From an uncultured Oscillospiraceae bacterium (GTDB lineage Bacteria; Bacillota; Clostridia; Oscillospirales; Oscillospiraceae), in NCBI GenBank assembly GCA_900763675.1, contig CAAFLE010000095.1, forward strand, positions 1 through 64,000: DNA of 64,000 nt, given 5' to 3'. Within the stretch, counting starts at the first letter, position 1, and each line of letters opens with the position of its first letter. The notes under the pieces were generated by a model, which had not been told where the DNA came from, searched no databases, and saw only the letters and a list, made by a program, of their open reading frames with translations. The translations under genes and the position numbers were made by a program. Of this stretch, positions 8,284-17,114 are shown in pieces.

Positions 8284-8943
8284 ATGAAAAAAACGGCAGC
8301 CCCGGCTTTGATTCTCATTTTCCTCATTCTCGCCGTCGGTATTTTCGTCGTGTTCCGCGTTTCGAGAAGCGATGCGCCGGATATGAATCATCCCGGCGCG
8401 GCGACTGCCACTCCGGAGCCGACCGCGACCGCTGTCCCGACGGCGATGCCGGAACCAACTGCCACGCCGGTACCCACGGCGGCGCCGACCGCTGTTCCCA
8501 CCGCTACGCCCGTGCCGACCGCCGCGCCGACGGAAACGCCGATACCCACAATGCAGCCAACGGCGGCGCCCAGCTATGAACAGACCGGCTCCTTTCACTC
8601 AAACACCGGCGCGAACATCAACCTTATCGTCAAGTGGAGCGTGACCGGCAGCGGCAACGCGCTTACGCTCAAGCTCGACGCCTATGTAGAATCGTATGCG
8701 CTTGTTACGGGCGACCGCAGCAGCGACGTTGTGTTCAACGTCGGCGGCAGCGTGACCTATGCCTCCTCCAAGGCGATCCGGCTGGAAAACGTCGGGCTGA
8801 CGGAATCATATCTCGGCAGCACGAGCGTTGAAATCTCGTCCGGCACAGACATTCCGGTAAATGTGACGTGGTACTTTAACGGCACATACAGCAATCAGTC
8901 CATCTCCACCATTGTGGCGGAGGACACCATCCACATCAATTGA
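8284..8943 (+). CDS. Secreted or membrane-anchored protein with Thr/Pro repeat linker
   Basis: A 219-residue protein I do not recognise by family. Residues about 7-25 form a hydrophobic signal anchor without a lipobox cysteine. Residues about 36-98 are a low-complexity TATP/PVPTAAPT repeat linker, as in many Firmicutes cell-surface proteins. The remaining 120 residues are probably a beta-sandwich domain (alternating hydrophobic strands, few charged helices) exposed outside the cell. A GGAGG ribosome-binding site lies ten bases before the ATG. It follows the CsoR-like gene by 13 bases and ends at a strong terminator, so it closes the pcrA transcription unit. Confidence 0.7.
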   Translation: MKKTAAPALILIFLILAVGIFVVFRVSRSDAPDMNHPGAATATPEPTATAVPTAMPEPTATPVPTAAPTAVPTATPVPTAAPTETPIPTMQPTAAPSYEQTGSFHSNTGANINLIVKWSVTGSGNALTLKLDAYVESYALVTGDRSSDVVFNVGGSVTYASSKAIRLENVGLTESYLGSTSVEISSGTDIPVNVTWYFNGTYSNQSISTIVAEDTIHIN

Positions 8944-8949
8944 GAGACA

Positions 8950-8987
8950 TTCTGCGGCGCGGAGTTTTTCGCGCCGCAGAATTTTTT
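8950..8987 (+). terminator. Rho-independent terminator
   Basis: Perfect 12-base arms (8950-8961 and 8970-8981), an eight-base loop and TTTTTT at 8982-8987. Confidence 0.93.
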
Positions 8988-9052
8988 GCGTGGGATTTTC
9001 CGGCGCACGGTGTATTATAAGACGTACCCGAAAAAGAGAGGAGGGACGGCGT

Positions 9053-9589
9053 GTGAACGAGGAAGAGCTGCTGGCGCTGCTGCGCGGACGCGATGAACGC
9101 GGCGCCGGCGAGCTGTTGCGGCGGTATGCCCCGCTCATGCGGTATATCATCGCGCCGATCCTTCCGGACGGGCGCGATGCGGAGGAGTGTCTCTCCGAAA
9201 CGGCAGCGCGGGTATGGGATAAGATCGACGCCTTTGACCCGGCACGGGGCAGCTGGACGGCGTGGCTCACGGCGCTGACGCGCAACACCGCTCTCAACAT
9301 GGCGCGGCGGCGATCGGCAGACACGGAGGAGCTGACCGAAACGCTCCCGTCCCCGGAACCGACGCCGGAGGAAGCGCTTTTGCGGCGCGAACGCGCCGAG
9401 ACGCTGAAACGGGCGCTTGCCGCGCTGCCGCACGGCGACCGGATGCTCTTTTACCGGAAGTATTATTACCGGCAGACGACCGCGCAGATCGCCCGCGAAC
9501 TCTCTTTAACGGAGCGGGCGGTAGAGGGACGGCTCTACCGGATAAAGAAAACGCTGCGCGGCAGACTGGGAGGTGACGGAGATGAATGA
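9053..9589 (+). CDS. RNA polymerase sigma-70 family (ECF-like) sigma factor
   Basis: A 178-residue ECF-size sigma factor. The start is GTG at 9053 behind GAGAGGAGGG; the longer upstream reading has no comparable site. Region 2 spans about residues 20-85 (RYAPLMRYI, then a DAEECLSETAARVWDKIDAFDPARGSWTAW-type core that melts the -10). Region 4 is residues about 120-170, with a helix-turn-helix at TTAQIARELSLTERAVEGRLYR. It overlaps the following membrane-protein gene by eight bases, the usual arrangement for a sigma factor and its membrane anti-sigma partner. Confidence 0.9.
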   Translation: MNEEELLALLRGRDERGAGELLRRYAPLMRYIIAPILPDGRDAEECLSETAARVWDKIDAFDPARGSWTAWLTALTRNTALNMARRRSADTEELTETLPSPEPTPEEALLRRERAETLKRALAALPHGDRMLFYRKYYYRQTTAQIARELSLTERAVEGRLYRIKKTLRGRLGGDGDE

Positions 9590-11033
9590 CCGCGATTTTG
9601 ACGCGCTGCTGGAATCCTCCGTGGACGCGCTGCCGCCGGACGACATTGTGCGCGGCGTTACGCCGTGGCGCAGCGCCATGGACCGCATTCTGACCGGCTT
9701 TGCGCTCGGCGCGGTGACGTTTCATTTCCTCCGGCTGGAGATCCTTCTGCCGTCCGTCGGCGTGCTGCTGCATCTTCTCGGTTTTCGTTCGCTCCGCCGG
9801 GAGAACCGGTGGTTCACGGCGTGCTGGGCTTTGACATTCCTCCGCGCCGCGCTTCTGTTCCCGCTGCTGCTCGTGAACGCGACGATCTATCAGGAAGCAG
9901 TGAGCGCCGCCCTCGGGGCGCGGTTTTCGTATTTCCAGCTCTCGGTTCAGCTCGCGCTCGTTTTCTGTTTTTGGCAAGGCGTGAAAACCGCGTCCCGCGG
10001 CGGAACGGCAGACGCGGCAAAAATGCTGTTTCTCTGGTACGTCGTCCTCACGGGGCTGTGCCGCTTCCAGACGGGCGGCACAATTCTCGCTCTTGCGATG
10101 ATTGCAGCGTTTGTCCTCATCCTGCGCAGCCTATTCTCGCTCGCCCGCGAGATGGAGGAGAGCGGATATTCGATCGTCCCGGCTCCCGTGCGGATCTCGG
10201 ACGGAGCGCTCGTGCGGATTCTGGCGGGGCTGCTCTGCGCCGGACTGCTCTGCGGATACGGCTTTTTCGGGCGCTATCCCATGGGATGGGAAGAAACCGG
10301 CGAAACCGTCTCTGCGGAAGCGCAGACGGTGAAAGAATCGCTCCTTGTGCTCGGTTATCCGGCGGACGCACTGAACGATCTGTCCGAAAAAGATATTCTC
10401 GCCTGCCGCGGCGCGATCCGTCTGACCGTCCACGAGAGCGATGAGCCGATGAACGAGGGACGCAAAACCGAAACCGTGGAGGGCAATACCACGTATGTGA
10501 CACGTGTGTACGACAAGAGGGAAATGCATTTTACGAGCGTCGCCGTGCAGGTATCCGAAAAGCCGGAGCGCTGGATGGTGTTTCATCATTTCCGATGGAC
10601 GGACGGCGCGTTCTGCGGCACGGAAGCCGTACAGCTCTGGACGACGCAGTACGGCGATAGAGGAGACTGGACGGCGGCAGCGCCGACCGGACGGGTGCTG
10701 TACGATACGGCGGCGGGGGAAATCTGCGCCGCGCCGTTTGCCGAGCTTTCCAAAGCAGACGACGGAGCCTTTTACGCTGCGTTCTCTTTCCCGGCGCGGG
10801 TGCAGAATGCCCGCGGCTACATGACCTATGAGACCGAGTGTCTGGAAGCGGGGGCGCTTTCCAACTCGTGGATGAATTATACGCACCAGAAGTCGCTCTT
10901 CCAGTATCCGGTGCAGACGGCGGCGGGGGCGCGGAGGGTGTCCGGCTGGGACGAGCCGTATTGCTTTGTCACGGCGCAGGAGGCGCTGCAATTCTGGGCG
11001 CTGGACGGAAAAATTGAAAAAATCGGCGATTGA
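9582..11033 (+). CDS. Multi-span membrane protein coupled to a sigma factor, putative anti-sigma
   Basis: A 483-residue protein. ATG at 9582 has GGAGG eight bases upstream; GTG at 9573 is less well placed. Residues 1-30 form a soluble acidic segment with DFDALLESSVDALPP. About six hydrophobic helices follow between residues 35 and 190, another helix lies near 210, and an outward-facing domain of about 250 residues makes up the rest. The last part has Trp/Tyr-rich beta strands. I do not recognise a named family. The overlap with the upstream sigma gene suggests it holds or releases that sigma factor in response to an envelope signal, which is inference from layout only. Confidence 0.6.
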   Translation: MNDRDFDALLESSVDALPPDDIVRGVTPWRSAMDRILTGFALGAVTFHFLRLEILLPSVGVLLHLLGFRSLRRENRWFTACWALTFLRAALLFPLLLVNATIYQEAVSAALGARFSYFQLSVQLALVFCFWQGVKTASRGGTADAAKMLFLWYVVLTGLCRFQTGGTILALAMIAAFVLILRSLFSLAREMEESGYSIVPAPVRISDGALVRILAGLLCAGLLCGYGFFGRYPMGWEETGETVSAEAQTVKESLLVLGYPADALNDLSEKDILACRGAIRLTVHESDEPMNEGRKTETVEGNTTYVTRVYDKREMHFTSVAVQVSEKPERWMVFHHFRWTDGAFCGTEAVQLWTTQYGDRGDWTAAAPTGRVLYDTAAGEICAAPFAELSKADDGAFYAAFSFPARVQNARGYMTYETECLEAGALSNSWMNYTHQKSLFQYPVQTAAGARRVSGWDEPYCFVTAQEALQFWALDGKIEKIGD

Positions 11034-11041
11034 ACGCCGCG

Positions 11042-11071
11042 AAAAAGCCCGCCGCATGGCGGGCTTTTTTC
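11042..11071. terminator. Rho-independent terminator
   Basis: AAAAAGCCCGCC and GGCGGGCTTTTT arms with a four-base loop, flanked by A and T runs; usable on both strands. Confidence 0.92.
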
Positions 11072-11077
11072 CGCCTA

Positions 11078-11106
11078 TTGACAAACCGGCGGCTTGCGTC
11101 TATAGT
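11078..11106 (+). promoter_or_regulatory. Promoter of the MATE transporter gene
   Basis: Consensus TTGACA at 11078-11083, 17-base spacer and TATAGT at 11101-11106, about 55 bases before the GTG start. Confidence 0.8.
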
Positions 11107-11161
11107 CCCATGGTCCCCATAAAGGACGCAGCACGGTATAAAGGAATCGAGGGAGACGACC

Positions 11162-12493
11162 GTGGAACAAACCGCAATTTTCGGAACGGAAAAAATCAGC
11201 CGGGTGCTGTTCCGGCTTGCTCCGCCGGTGATGCTCGCGCAGCTCATTCAGGCGCTTTATAACATCGTTGACAGTCTGTTTGTCGGCAGATACTCTGCCT
11301 CCGGACTGACGGCGCTTTCCATCATTTATCCGATACAGCTCTTGATGATCGCGCTCGCCGTTGGAACGGGCGTGGGGATCAATACGGTCATGGCGGCGAG
11401 ACTCGGTACGGGCGACCGCAGAAAAGCGGACGAATACGCCGGCGTTGGTACGCCGCTTGCGCTCGCGCTGTGGCTCTTGTTTGCCGCCGTCAGCTGGGCG
11501 GTCATGCCCGCCTATGCGAGACTGTCCACAGCCTCCGAAGCCGTAATCCGGGATGTGACCGTATACGGCAGGATCGTGTGCGTGTTCAGCTTCGGACTGT
11601 TTCTCGAAAGCATCTGGACAAAGGTACTGCAATCGGCCGGCGATATGAAAACGCCGATGGTGGCGCAGATTCTCGGCGCAGTCACAAACATCGTTCTCGA
11701 CCCGCTTCTTATTTTCGGACGGCTCGGTCTGCCGGAAATGGGCATTGCCGGCGCTGCCGCGGCGACCGTCGCGGGGCAGATCGTGGCGGCGCTCGTCGTG
11801 ATGAAAAAGGGCTTCCGCCGCTCGCCCGCGGCAAAGGTGTACCCACGCCATATTGCGACGATTTTCCGTCTTGGCATACCGAATATCCTGATGCAGTCGG
11901 CGTATACCTTTTATATATTCGGTCTCAACCTGATATTGTCCGGCTTCTGCGACGAGGCGGTCACGGCGCTTGGGCTTTACTATAAGTGGCAGACGTTTTT
12001 TTTCATCCCGCTCGGCGCGATGCAGACCTGTATCGTCCCGGTCATCAGCTACAACTATGCCGCAAGGAACATCGACCGCTGCAAAAAAACGCTCTCTGTC
12101 TCCGTTTTGTTCGGCATGGCGCTGATGCTGATCGGAACGCTGTGCTTTATCCTCATCCCGTCGCAGATGCTTCGCGTATTCACGTCCGACGCGCTTGTGA
12201 TCGACATCGGAACGTTCGGATTCCGCATTATCGGCACCAGCTTTCTGCCGATGGTCACGTCGCTGATTTTCCCGGTGTTCTTTCAGGCGGTGGGGTCCAG
12301 CCTGAAAAGCTCGGTACTCACGGTCATCCGGACGGTCGTGCTGTTCGTCCCTCTCGGCTATTTTTTCTCGCGTTTCGGGCTGCACTGGTTCTGGCTGACG
12401 TATCCGGTCACGGAGCTTTTGACAAGCGCCGTGGGCTTCGCGTTTTACCGGCAGTTTCTCCGAAAGAATGACGCTGTAAATTTTGAAAAATGA
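11162..12493 (+). CDS. MATE family efflux transporter
   Basis: A 443-residue membrane protein starting with GTG at 11162 after GGGAGACG. Twelve hydrophobic helices in two similar halves match the MATE (multidrug and toxin extrusion) family, which couples efflux of cationic drugs or flavins to Na+ or H+. The N-terminal LFRLAPPVMLAQLIQALYNI and VDSLFVGRYSASGLTALSI motifs are characteristic of the MepA/DinF-like branch found in clostridia. It has its own promoter and is bounded by strong terminators on both sides, so it appears to be a single-gene unit. Substrate cannot be inferred from the sequence. Confidence 0.9.
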   Translation: MEQTAIFGTEKISRVLFRLAPPVMLAQLIQALYNIVDSLFVGRYSASGLTALSIIYPIQLLMIALAVGTGVGINTVMAARLGTGDRRKADEYAGVGTPLALALWLLFAAVSWAVMPAYARLSTASEAVIRDVTVYGRIVCVFSFGLFLESIWTKVLQSAGDMKTPMVAQILGAVTNIVLDPLLIFGRLGLPEMGIAGAAAATVAGQIVAALVVMKKGFRRSPAAKVYPRHIATIFRLGIPNILMQSAYTFYIFGLNLILSGFCDEAVTALGLYYKWQTFFFIPLGAMQTCIVPVISYNYAARNIDRCKKTLSVSVLFGMALMLIGTLCFILIPSQMLRVFTSDALVIDIGTFGFRIIGTSFLPMVTSLIFPVFFQAVGSSLKSSVLTVIRTVVLFVPLGYFFSRFGLHWFWLTYPVTELLTSAVGFAFYRQFLRKNDAVNFEK

Positions 12494-12512
12494 TCTTTCC
12501 CGCATTCAGTAA

Positions 12513-12552
12513 AAAAGACGCCGTATCCGGCTTTCCGGATACGGCGTCTTTT
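12513..12552. terminator. Strong bidirectional terminator
   Basis: Perfect 18-base arms (12513-12530 and 12535-12552) with a CTTT loop, A-rich before and T-rich after, between two convergent genes. Confidence 0.95.
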
Positions 12553-12568
12553 GTATGAAATCGGTATA

Positions 12569-14839
12569 TCAGATGTACTGTGCGAGATTGTAGGCGGCTT
12601 TCGTGGAACCCCAGACAAGACCAGCCTGGAAGGAATCGCCGATGTTGTAGATCTCCTTGGCGACGTGCTGCTTCACGCCTTCGAGGTACTGACCCTCGTC
12701 GGCGCGGCGGCCGAGCGCGTTGACGAACAGCTCCGCGTGATGCTCTTCGACGATCGTTTCCGGACCCATCTTGGGCGCGAGCGGGTTGACGACGTTCTTC
12801 GGCAGCACTGGCGTCCACGTGCAGTACACGTCGGGCGCACCCTTGGAGATGTTGCGGCTGACGAGGACCTTGCCCGGCTCGAACGACTTGATGGTCGCAC
12901 AGTTGACGAGCTTCGCGCCGTTATCCTCAAGATAATGGATGATGTGACCGCGGTTGGCGGTGCAGGCTCCGTCCATAAAGTTGCCGAGCATATCAATGAC
13001 GGTGATCTTGCAGCCCTTTTCGTAGCTCAGCCAATAGGCGGTCTCCATGCCGACCGCGCCGCCGCCGAGAACGACGACCTTCTTGGCGTTTCCGAGCTTT
13101 TCGGGATTGCGGAGAAGCTCGGTCGCCTCGACCATGTTCACGGTGTCAATGCCGGGGATGCGCGGGTTGATACGCTTGGCGCCGACGGCGTAGATCACGG
13201 CGTCATAATTCTGCGCCTTGAGATACTCCGGCGTCGCTTCCACGCCGAATTTAACGGTGACGCCCTTCTGTTCGAGCGTCTGGCGCTTGAGCCATTCGAC
13301 GTAGTTGAACATATCGTACTTGTTCTTGGGAACGGCAGCGGCGTTTGCGATGCCGCCGAGCTCGTTCGTCTTTTCAAGGATCTCGACCGTGTGTCCGCGC
13401 TGCGCGGCATAGATGGCGAAGTTCATGCCGGCAGGACCGCCGCCGACAACGCCGATCTTCTTGGCGGTCTGCGCCGGAGCGGACTGCTTCGGCAGCACAT
13501 CCTCGTGACCGGTGCGGGGGTTGACTGCGCACTGGGGGTGACCGCCCTCAACGAACTCGTTGACGCACGCCTCCTGGCAGCCAATGCACGGGCGGATATT
13601 GTCCACGTCGCCGGCATAGGCTTTCTTGCACCAGTCGGGGTCGGCGAGGACCGGACGACCGAGCATGATCATGTCGCACTTGCCGTCGCGCAGCGCCTTT
13701 TCGTCCATGTCGGGGTAGTTTAGCTTGCCGACCGCGACGATGGGAACCTCAAAGCCGGCGTTGGATTTCACGCCGCGCTCCTTGAAGTATTCCTTGGCGA
13801 CCTTTGCCACGTCGAGGAAGCAGCCGGCGGGCATATACGCGGGCGGATGCGGCAGCCACCAGTTGTCGTAGCAGCCGAGGTCGACGTCGAACATATCGAC
13901 GCCAGCCTTGACGAGGTTTTCCATGTAGTCGAGCGTTTCGTAGATGGAACGGCCGTTCTTGAAGCCCTTGAGAGAGGAAACGGTGTCCATGCGCTCGCCG
14001 TAGGTCTCTTCAAGAGCGCAGCTGAGATCAATGCGGTACATGATCGGGAACCAAGGACCGGTGCGCTTACGCATTTCCTTGACGATATTGATGCCGAAAA
14101 GCTGCCAGTCGGTGTACTTGCCGAGCTTGCGGTGGTTGAACGCGGTGTTGGTGAGCTGGTCGATGAGATAGCCCTCGTGACCGTGCAGATACACGCCGTC
14201 GATGCCCATCGTTTTGGCGTCTGCCGCGCCCTGCCCGAAGTTGCGGACGATCTGGTCCAGCTCAAGGTCGGTGAGCGGACGGCAGGGAATGCTCGGAATA
14301 TAGAAGTTCGGATTCCACGAGGCGGACACGGGCAGCGCATACTTCGTCATCAGGCACTGGGGGTTGCCGACGCGGCCGAGACCGGCGGTGAGCTGGATGA
14401 AAATGCGGCTGTTGCGGGCGTGGACGCCCTGCGCCAGATCACGCCAGCCCATGAAGTTGGTGCGGGTGTTGTCAATGCGCGGGAAATAGGAGAAGTTGCC
14501 CTTTTCCGTCACGGAGGAGTCGATGTGGTGGCTGATGGGGATGAGACCCGTCGTGAGCAGACCGACGCCGCCCTCGGCGCGGGCGAAGAAGTATTCGCGC
14601 ATTTTGTCGTTGGGGCGTCCGGTTTCCTCCGCCATCTGGCAGTTGCCCATCGGCGCCATGACAAGGCGGTTCTTGATCGTCAGACGGTTGACCTGGATGG
14701 GGGAGAAGAGCGTGTCATAGGGCCACAGCTCCTTGGTGTAGCGTCCGGTACCGCCCTCGGTGTTTTCGCAGTCCTTCTGTACCCAGTTGCCGTAGCTGTT
14801 TACCAGCCGCTCGACCAGCGCATCGGTTTTCAAATCCAA
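12569..14839 (-). CDS. NADH:flavin oxidoreductase/2-enoate reductase family protein
   Basis: A 756-residue flavo-iron-sulfur oxidoreductase of the old-yellow-enzyme fusion family (2,4-dienoyl-CoA reductase FadH, enoate reductases, BaiCD). An extra N-terminal segment of about 45 residues precedes the FMN-binding TIM barrel, which starts near FSPIQVNRLTIKNRLVMAPMG. The cluster-binding cysteines follow as CIGCQEAC and a later Cys in HPQCAVNP (about residues 418-438). The C-terminal half has an FAD site (GVVGGGPAGMNFAIYAAQRGH) and an NAD(P)H site (VVVLGGGAVGMETAYWLS). It would reduce an activated C=C bond. The gene is divergent from the CooC/dehydratase cluster across 243 bases, hinting at a shared pathway; the exact substrate is unknown. 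Confidence 0.9.
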   Translation of the reverse strand: MDLKTDALVERLVNSYGNWVQKDCENTEGGTGRYTKELWPYDTLFSPIQVNRLTIKNRLVMAPMGNCQMAEETGRPNDKMREYFFARAEGGVGLLTTGLIPISHHIDSSVTEKGNFSYFPRIDNTRTNFMGWRDLAQGVHARNSRIFIQLTAGLGRVGNPQCLMTKYALPVSASWNPNFYIPSIPCRPLTDLELDQIVRNFGQGAADAKTMGIDGVYLHGHEGYLIDQLTNTAFNHRKLGKYTDWQLFGINIVKEMRKRTGPWFPIMYRIDLSCALEETYGERMDTVSSLKGFKNGRSIYETLDYMENLVKAGVDMFDVDLGCYDNWWLPHPPAYMPAGCFLDVAKVAKEYFKERGVKSNAGFEVPIVAVGKLNYPDMDEKALRDGKCDMIMLGRPVLADPDWCKKAYAGDVDNIRPCIGCQEACVNEFVEGGHPQCAVNPRTGHEDVLPKQSAPAQTAKKIGVVGGGPAGMNFAIYAAQRGHTVEILEKTNELGGIANAAAVPKNKYDMFNYVEWLKRQTLEQKGVTVKFGVEATPEYLKAQNYDAVIYAVGAKRINPRIPGIDTVNMVEATELLRNPEKLGNAKKVVVLGGGAVGMETAYWLSYEKGCKITVIDMLGNFMDGACTANRGHIIHYLEDNGAKLVNCATIKSFEPGKVLVSRNISKGAPDVYCTWTPVLPKNVVNPLAPKMGPETIVEEHHAELFVNALGRRADEGQYLEGVKQHVAKEIYNIGDSFQAGLVWGSTKAAYNLAQYI

Positions 14840-14977
14840 TCCCTACTTTCTTTCATTATTTAAAATTGTTTGCATTTTTTTCACGCTTTGTTCATAGTCC
14901 TTGTGAATCCTATACCAACATCATGTTCAATTTAACACAGTCGGCGCAGATAATCAACAAAAAATATTAAGAAAATC

Positions 14978-15006
14978 TTGATTCTTTGTGAAGAACGTGA
15001 TAGAAT
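14978..15006 (+). promoter_or_regulatory. Promoter of the CooC/dehydratase cluster
   Basis: TTGATT at 14978-14983, 17-base spacer and TAGAAT at 15001-15006 in an AT-rich divergent region (14840-15082). The same gap must hold the promoter of the flavoprotein gene; TTAAAT/TATAGG with a 15-base spacer on the minus strand (about 14914-14940) is a weaker candidate. The TTGTGAA word occurs on both sides of the gap (about 14903 and 14986) and might be an operator half-site. Confidence 0.65.
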
Positions 15007-15082
15007 AACTATGTAGTAAAATTAAATAGAACTGTCTAAAAACGCACACAAAATTGATAATCTGCGCGAAAGGAAACTTGCG

Positions 15083-15847
15083 ATGGAAACAACTGCGAAA
15101 GTGATTGCCGTCTCCGGAAAGGGCGGCGTAGGAAAAACGACGCTGGCGGCGGCTATGGTGCGCCATCTGACGGAGTGCAAGCCGGACGCGAGGATCCTCG
15201 CGATCGACGCCGATCCCGCCGTCGGTCTTTCGACGTGTCTCGGCGTGGAGGTCAAGCTCACGCTCGACGAGATCCGCAAGCAGATCATTGATAACGTGGA
15301 AGAGGGCCGCACGAAGGAAGCGATGGACCTTGTGGAGGAGTCCCGCTACCGCATTTTCGATGCGCTCGTGGAAAAGAACGGCTTTGCTTTTCTCGCCATC
15401 GGCAGACCCGAGGCGGAGGGCTGCTACTGCCGCATCAACGCTTATCTCAAGGACGTCATCACGATGCTCTCCCGTGAGTTCGACTATGTCGTGATCGACG
15501 GCGAGGCTGGTATCGAGCAGATCAACCGCCGCGTGCTGGAAAAGGTTACGCACCTGCTGCTCGTCTCCGACCAGAGCCGCAAGGGCATTCAGGTCGTCGG
15601 GACCATCAAAAACGTTGCCGATGAGCTTGTCATGTACGACCGCATCGGCGCGGTCATCAACCGCGTGACGAACCCCGAGCTGAACAAATACATCACCATC
15701 CCCGGCGTGGACATTCTCGCGTACATCGAGTCCGACGACTACCACGCCGCCAACGACATTCAGGGCAAGACCGTGTTCGATCTCCCGCCGGAGTCGAGCG
15801 TCTACCGCGGCACGAAGGAAGTCCTGGAAAAATTCGGCATTCTCTGA
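15083..15847 (+). CDS. CooC/AcsF-like nickel-insertion ATPase
   Basis: A 254-residue deviant-Walker (MinD/SIMIBI) ATPase. Residues 11-20 are SGKGGVGKTT, and DADPAVGLS follows near 43. The pair Cys114-x-Cys116 in EGCYCRINAYL sits where the CooC family has its CxC motif; in Carboxydothermus CooC1 that motif binds Ni(II) at the dimer interface. CooC and AcsF load nickel into CO dehydrogenase and acetyl-CoA synthase. Here neither full enzyme is nearby; instead an acetyl-CoA-synthase-like fragment and two reductase/dehydratase pairs follow on the same strand. This is the first gene after the cluster promoter. An activator role for the downstream iron-sulfur proteins is inference. Confidence 0.85.
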   Translation: METTAKVIAVSGKGGVGKTTLAAAMVRHLTECKPDARILAIDADPAVGLSTCLGVEVKLTLDEIRKQIIDNVEEGRTKEAMDLVEESRYRIFDALVEKNGFAFLAIGRPEAEGCYCRINAYLKDVITMLSREFDYVVIDGEAGIEQINRRVLEKVTHLLLVSDQSRKGIQVVGTIKNVADELVMYDRIGAVINRVTNPELNKYITIPGVDILAYIESDDYHAANDIQGKTVFDLPPESSVYRGTKEVLEKFGIL

Positions 15848-15917
15848 AACCGGCGAGCGCAATAAACTTACATATAAAGCAAGCAACAAAGAGAAAGAAA
15901 TCAAAGGGGTGTGACAT

Positions 15918-17114
15918 TTGAAGGATCTCAAGCATCTGATCTACTTCGAGCAGCTTCTGGATAATGCCGACAACGAGCTTGTGCGCAAAGCGGCAGCAGA
16001 AGGGAATCTGGCAATGGGTTATACCTGCTACCATGTTCCCGAACCGATTCTGAACGTCGGCAACTGCTTCTCCGTTCGTCTCCGCGCTCCGCACACCGGC
16101 TCCATCGACATTGCGACATACTATATGTCGAACTACACCTGCGAGTTTGCCAGAGCGCTGACCGAACGCGCCATTGAGGGCGGCTACCAGTTCCTCGACG
16201 CCATGATCGGCGTAGACGCCTGCTCCATGATGAACCGCGCCATGGAGCATTTCGAAATCCTGCAGATCAACGAAAAACCCAAGTTCTTTGTGACCCACGC
16301 GGACATTCCTTTCAAGATCACCGACTACACGCTGGAAGCCTATGTAAAGCAGATGCGCCTGCGCGTGCTGAACGTGATGCACGAAACCTACGGCGTGGAC
16401 GTGTCCGACGAGGCGCTGCGCAAGGCGGTCGAGGAGCATAACGAGGTATGCCGCATCCTCACCGAGATCGGCGAGCTCCGCAAACTGGAAAATCCGCCCA
16501 TCACCGGCTATGAGTACCACGTTCTCAATCTCGTCTCCTACACCTGCCCGAAGGCGCTCATCCTGCCGTACCTCCGCGAGACGCTCAAGGAGATCCAGAA
16601 GCGCAAGGTGGACCCGAAGCCGTGGTACCGCGCCCGCGTTTCCATCGTCGGCAGCGAGATCGACGACCCCATGCTCACCAAGCTCATCGAAAACTGCGGC
16701 GCGTTTGTGGTTTCCGACCGTTACTGCTTCGGCTCCACGCCGGGACGCGAGGTCATTGAGCTGAACGATACCGACGACGTACTTACACAGATCTGCCTGC
16801 ACTATATGCAGCACTCCGAGTGCGCCCGCTACATCTCCGACGAAAAGGTGCAGCAGCGCCGCGACACCGCCGACCGCCTTGCCCGCGAGTTCGGCGCCGA
16901 GGGCATCATTTATGAGCAGATGAAGTACTGCGATTACTGGGGCTTTGAACGCGCTCTCGTCAGCCACATCATGGCGGAGGAGAAGAACTGGCCCGTGCTG
17001 TCGATCGACCGTCTGTACAACAACGGCAACTCCGGACAGCTCCGCACCCGCGTGCAGGCATTCGTTGAGTCGCTGGAGATCAAGCGCATCCGCAAAGAGG
17101 GAGGGGAGAACTGA
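15918..17114 (+). CDS. 2-hydroxyacyl-CoA dehydratase/double-cubane-type subunit A, copy 1
   Basis: A 398-residue subunit of the HgdAB/BcrBC/double-cubane protein superfamily (PF06050-like). The start is TTG at 15918 behind AAAGGGG. Cysteines 37, 50, 75 and 102 are present and are all kept in copy 2 (20686-21891); three of them would ligate a [4Fe-4S] or larger cluster. The motif GYTCYHVPEP, an LRAP segment, TYYMS and the C-terminal SGQLRTRVQAFVESLEI are shared with copy 2. Family members accept one ATP-activated electron from the activase and catalyse difficult dehydrations or reductions. TGATG overlap with the next gene indicates translational coupling and a heteromeric complex. The substrate is unknown. 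Confidence 0.87.
   Translation: MKDLKHLIYFEQLLDNADNELVRKAAAEGNLAMGYTCYHVPEPILNVGNCFSVRLRAPHTGSIDIATYYMSNYTCEFARALTERAIEGGYQFLDAMIGVDACSMMNRAMEHFEILQINEKPKFFVTHADIPFKITDYTLEAYVKQMRLRVLNVMHETYGVDVSDEALRKAVEEHNEVCRILTEIGELRKLENPPITGYEYHVLNLVSYTCPKALILPYLRETLKEIQKRKVDPKPWYRARVSIVGSEIDDPMLTKLIENCGAFVVSDRYCFGSTPGREVIELNDTDDVLTQICLHYMQHSECARYISDEKVQQRRDTADRLAREFGAEGIIYEQMKYCDYWGFERALVSHIMAEEKNWPVLSIDRLYNNGNSGQLRTRVQAFVESLEIKRIRKEGGEN

Noticed and set aside
8400..8580. Possible CRISPR or minisatellite
   Set aside because: The repeat is a coding Thr/Pro linker with no spacer structure.
12551..13723. Plus-strand open frames opposite the enoate-reductase-like gene
   Set aside because: Shadow of a confirmed flavoprotein; product is low-complexity Val/Asp/Arg-rich and begins inside the terminator.
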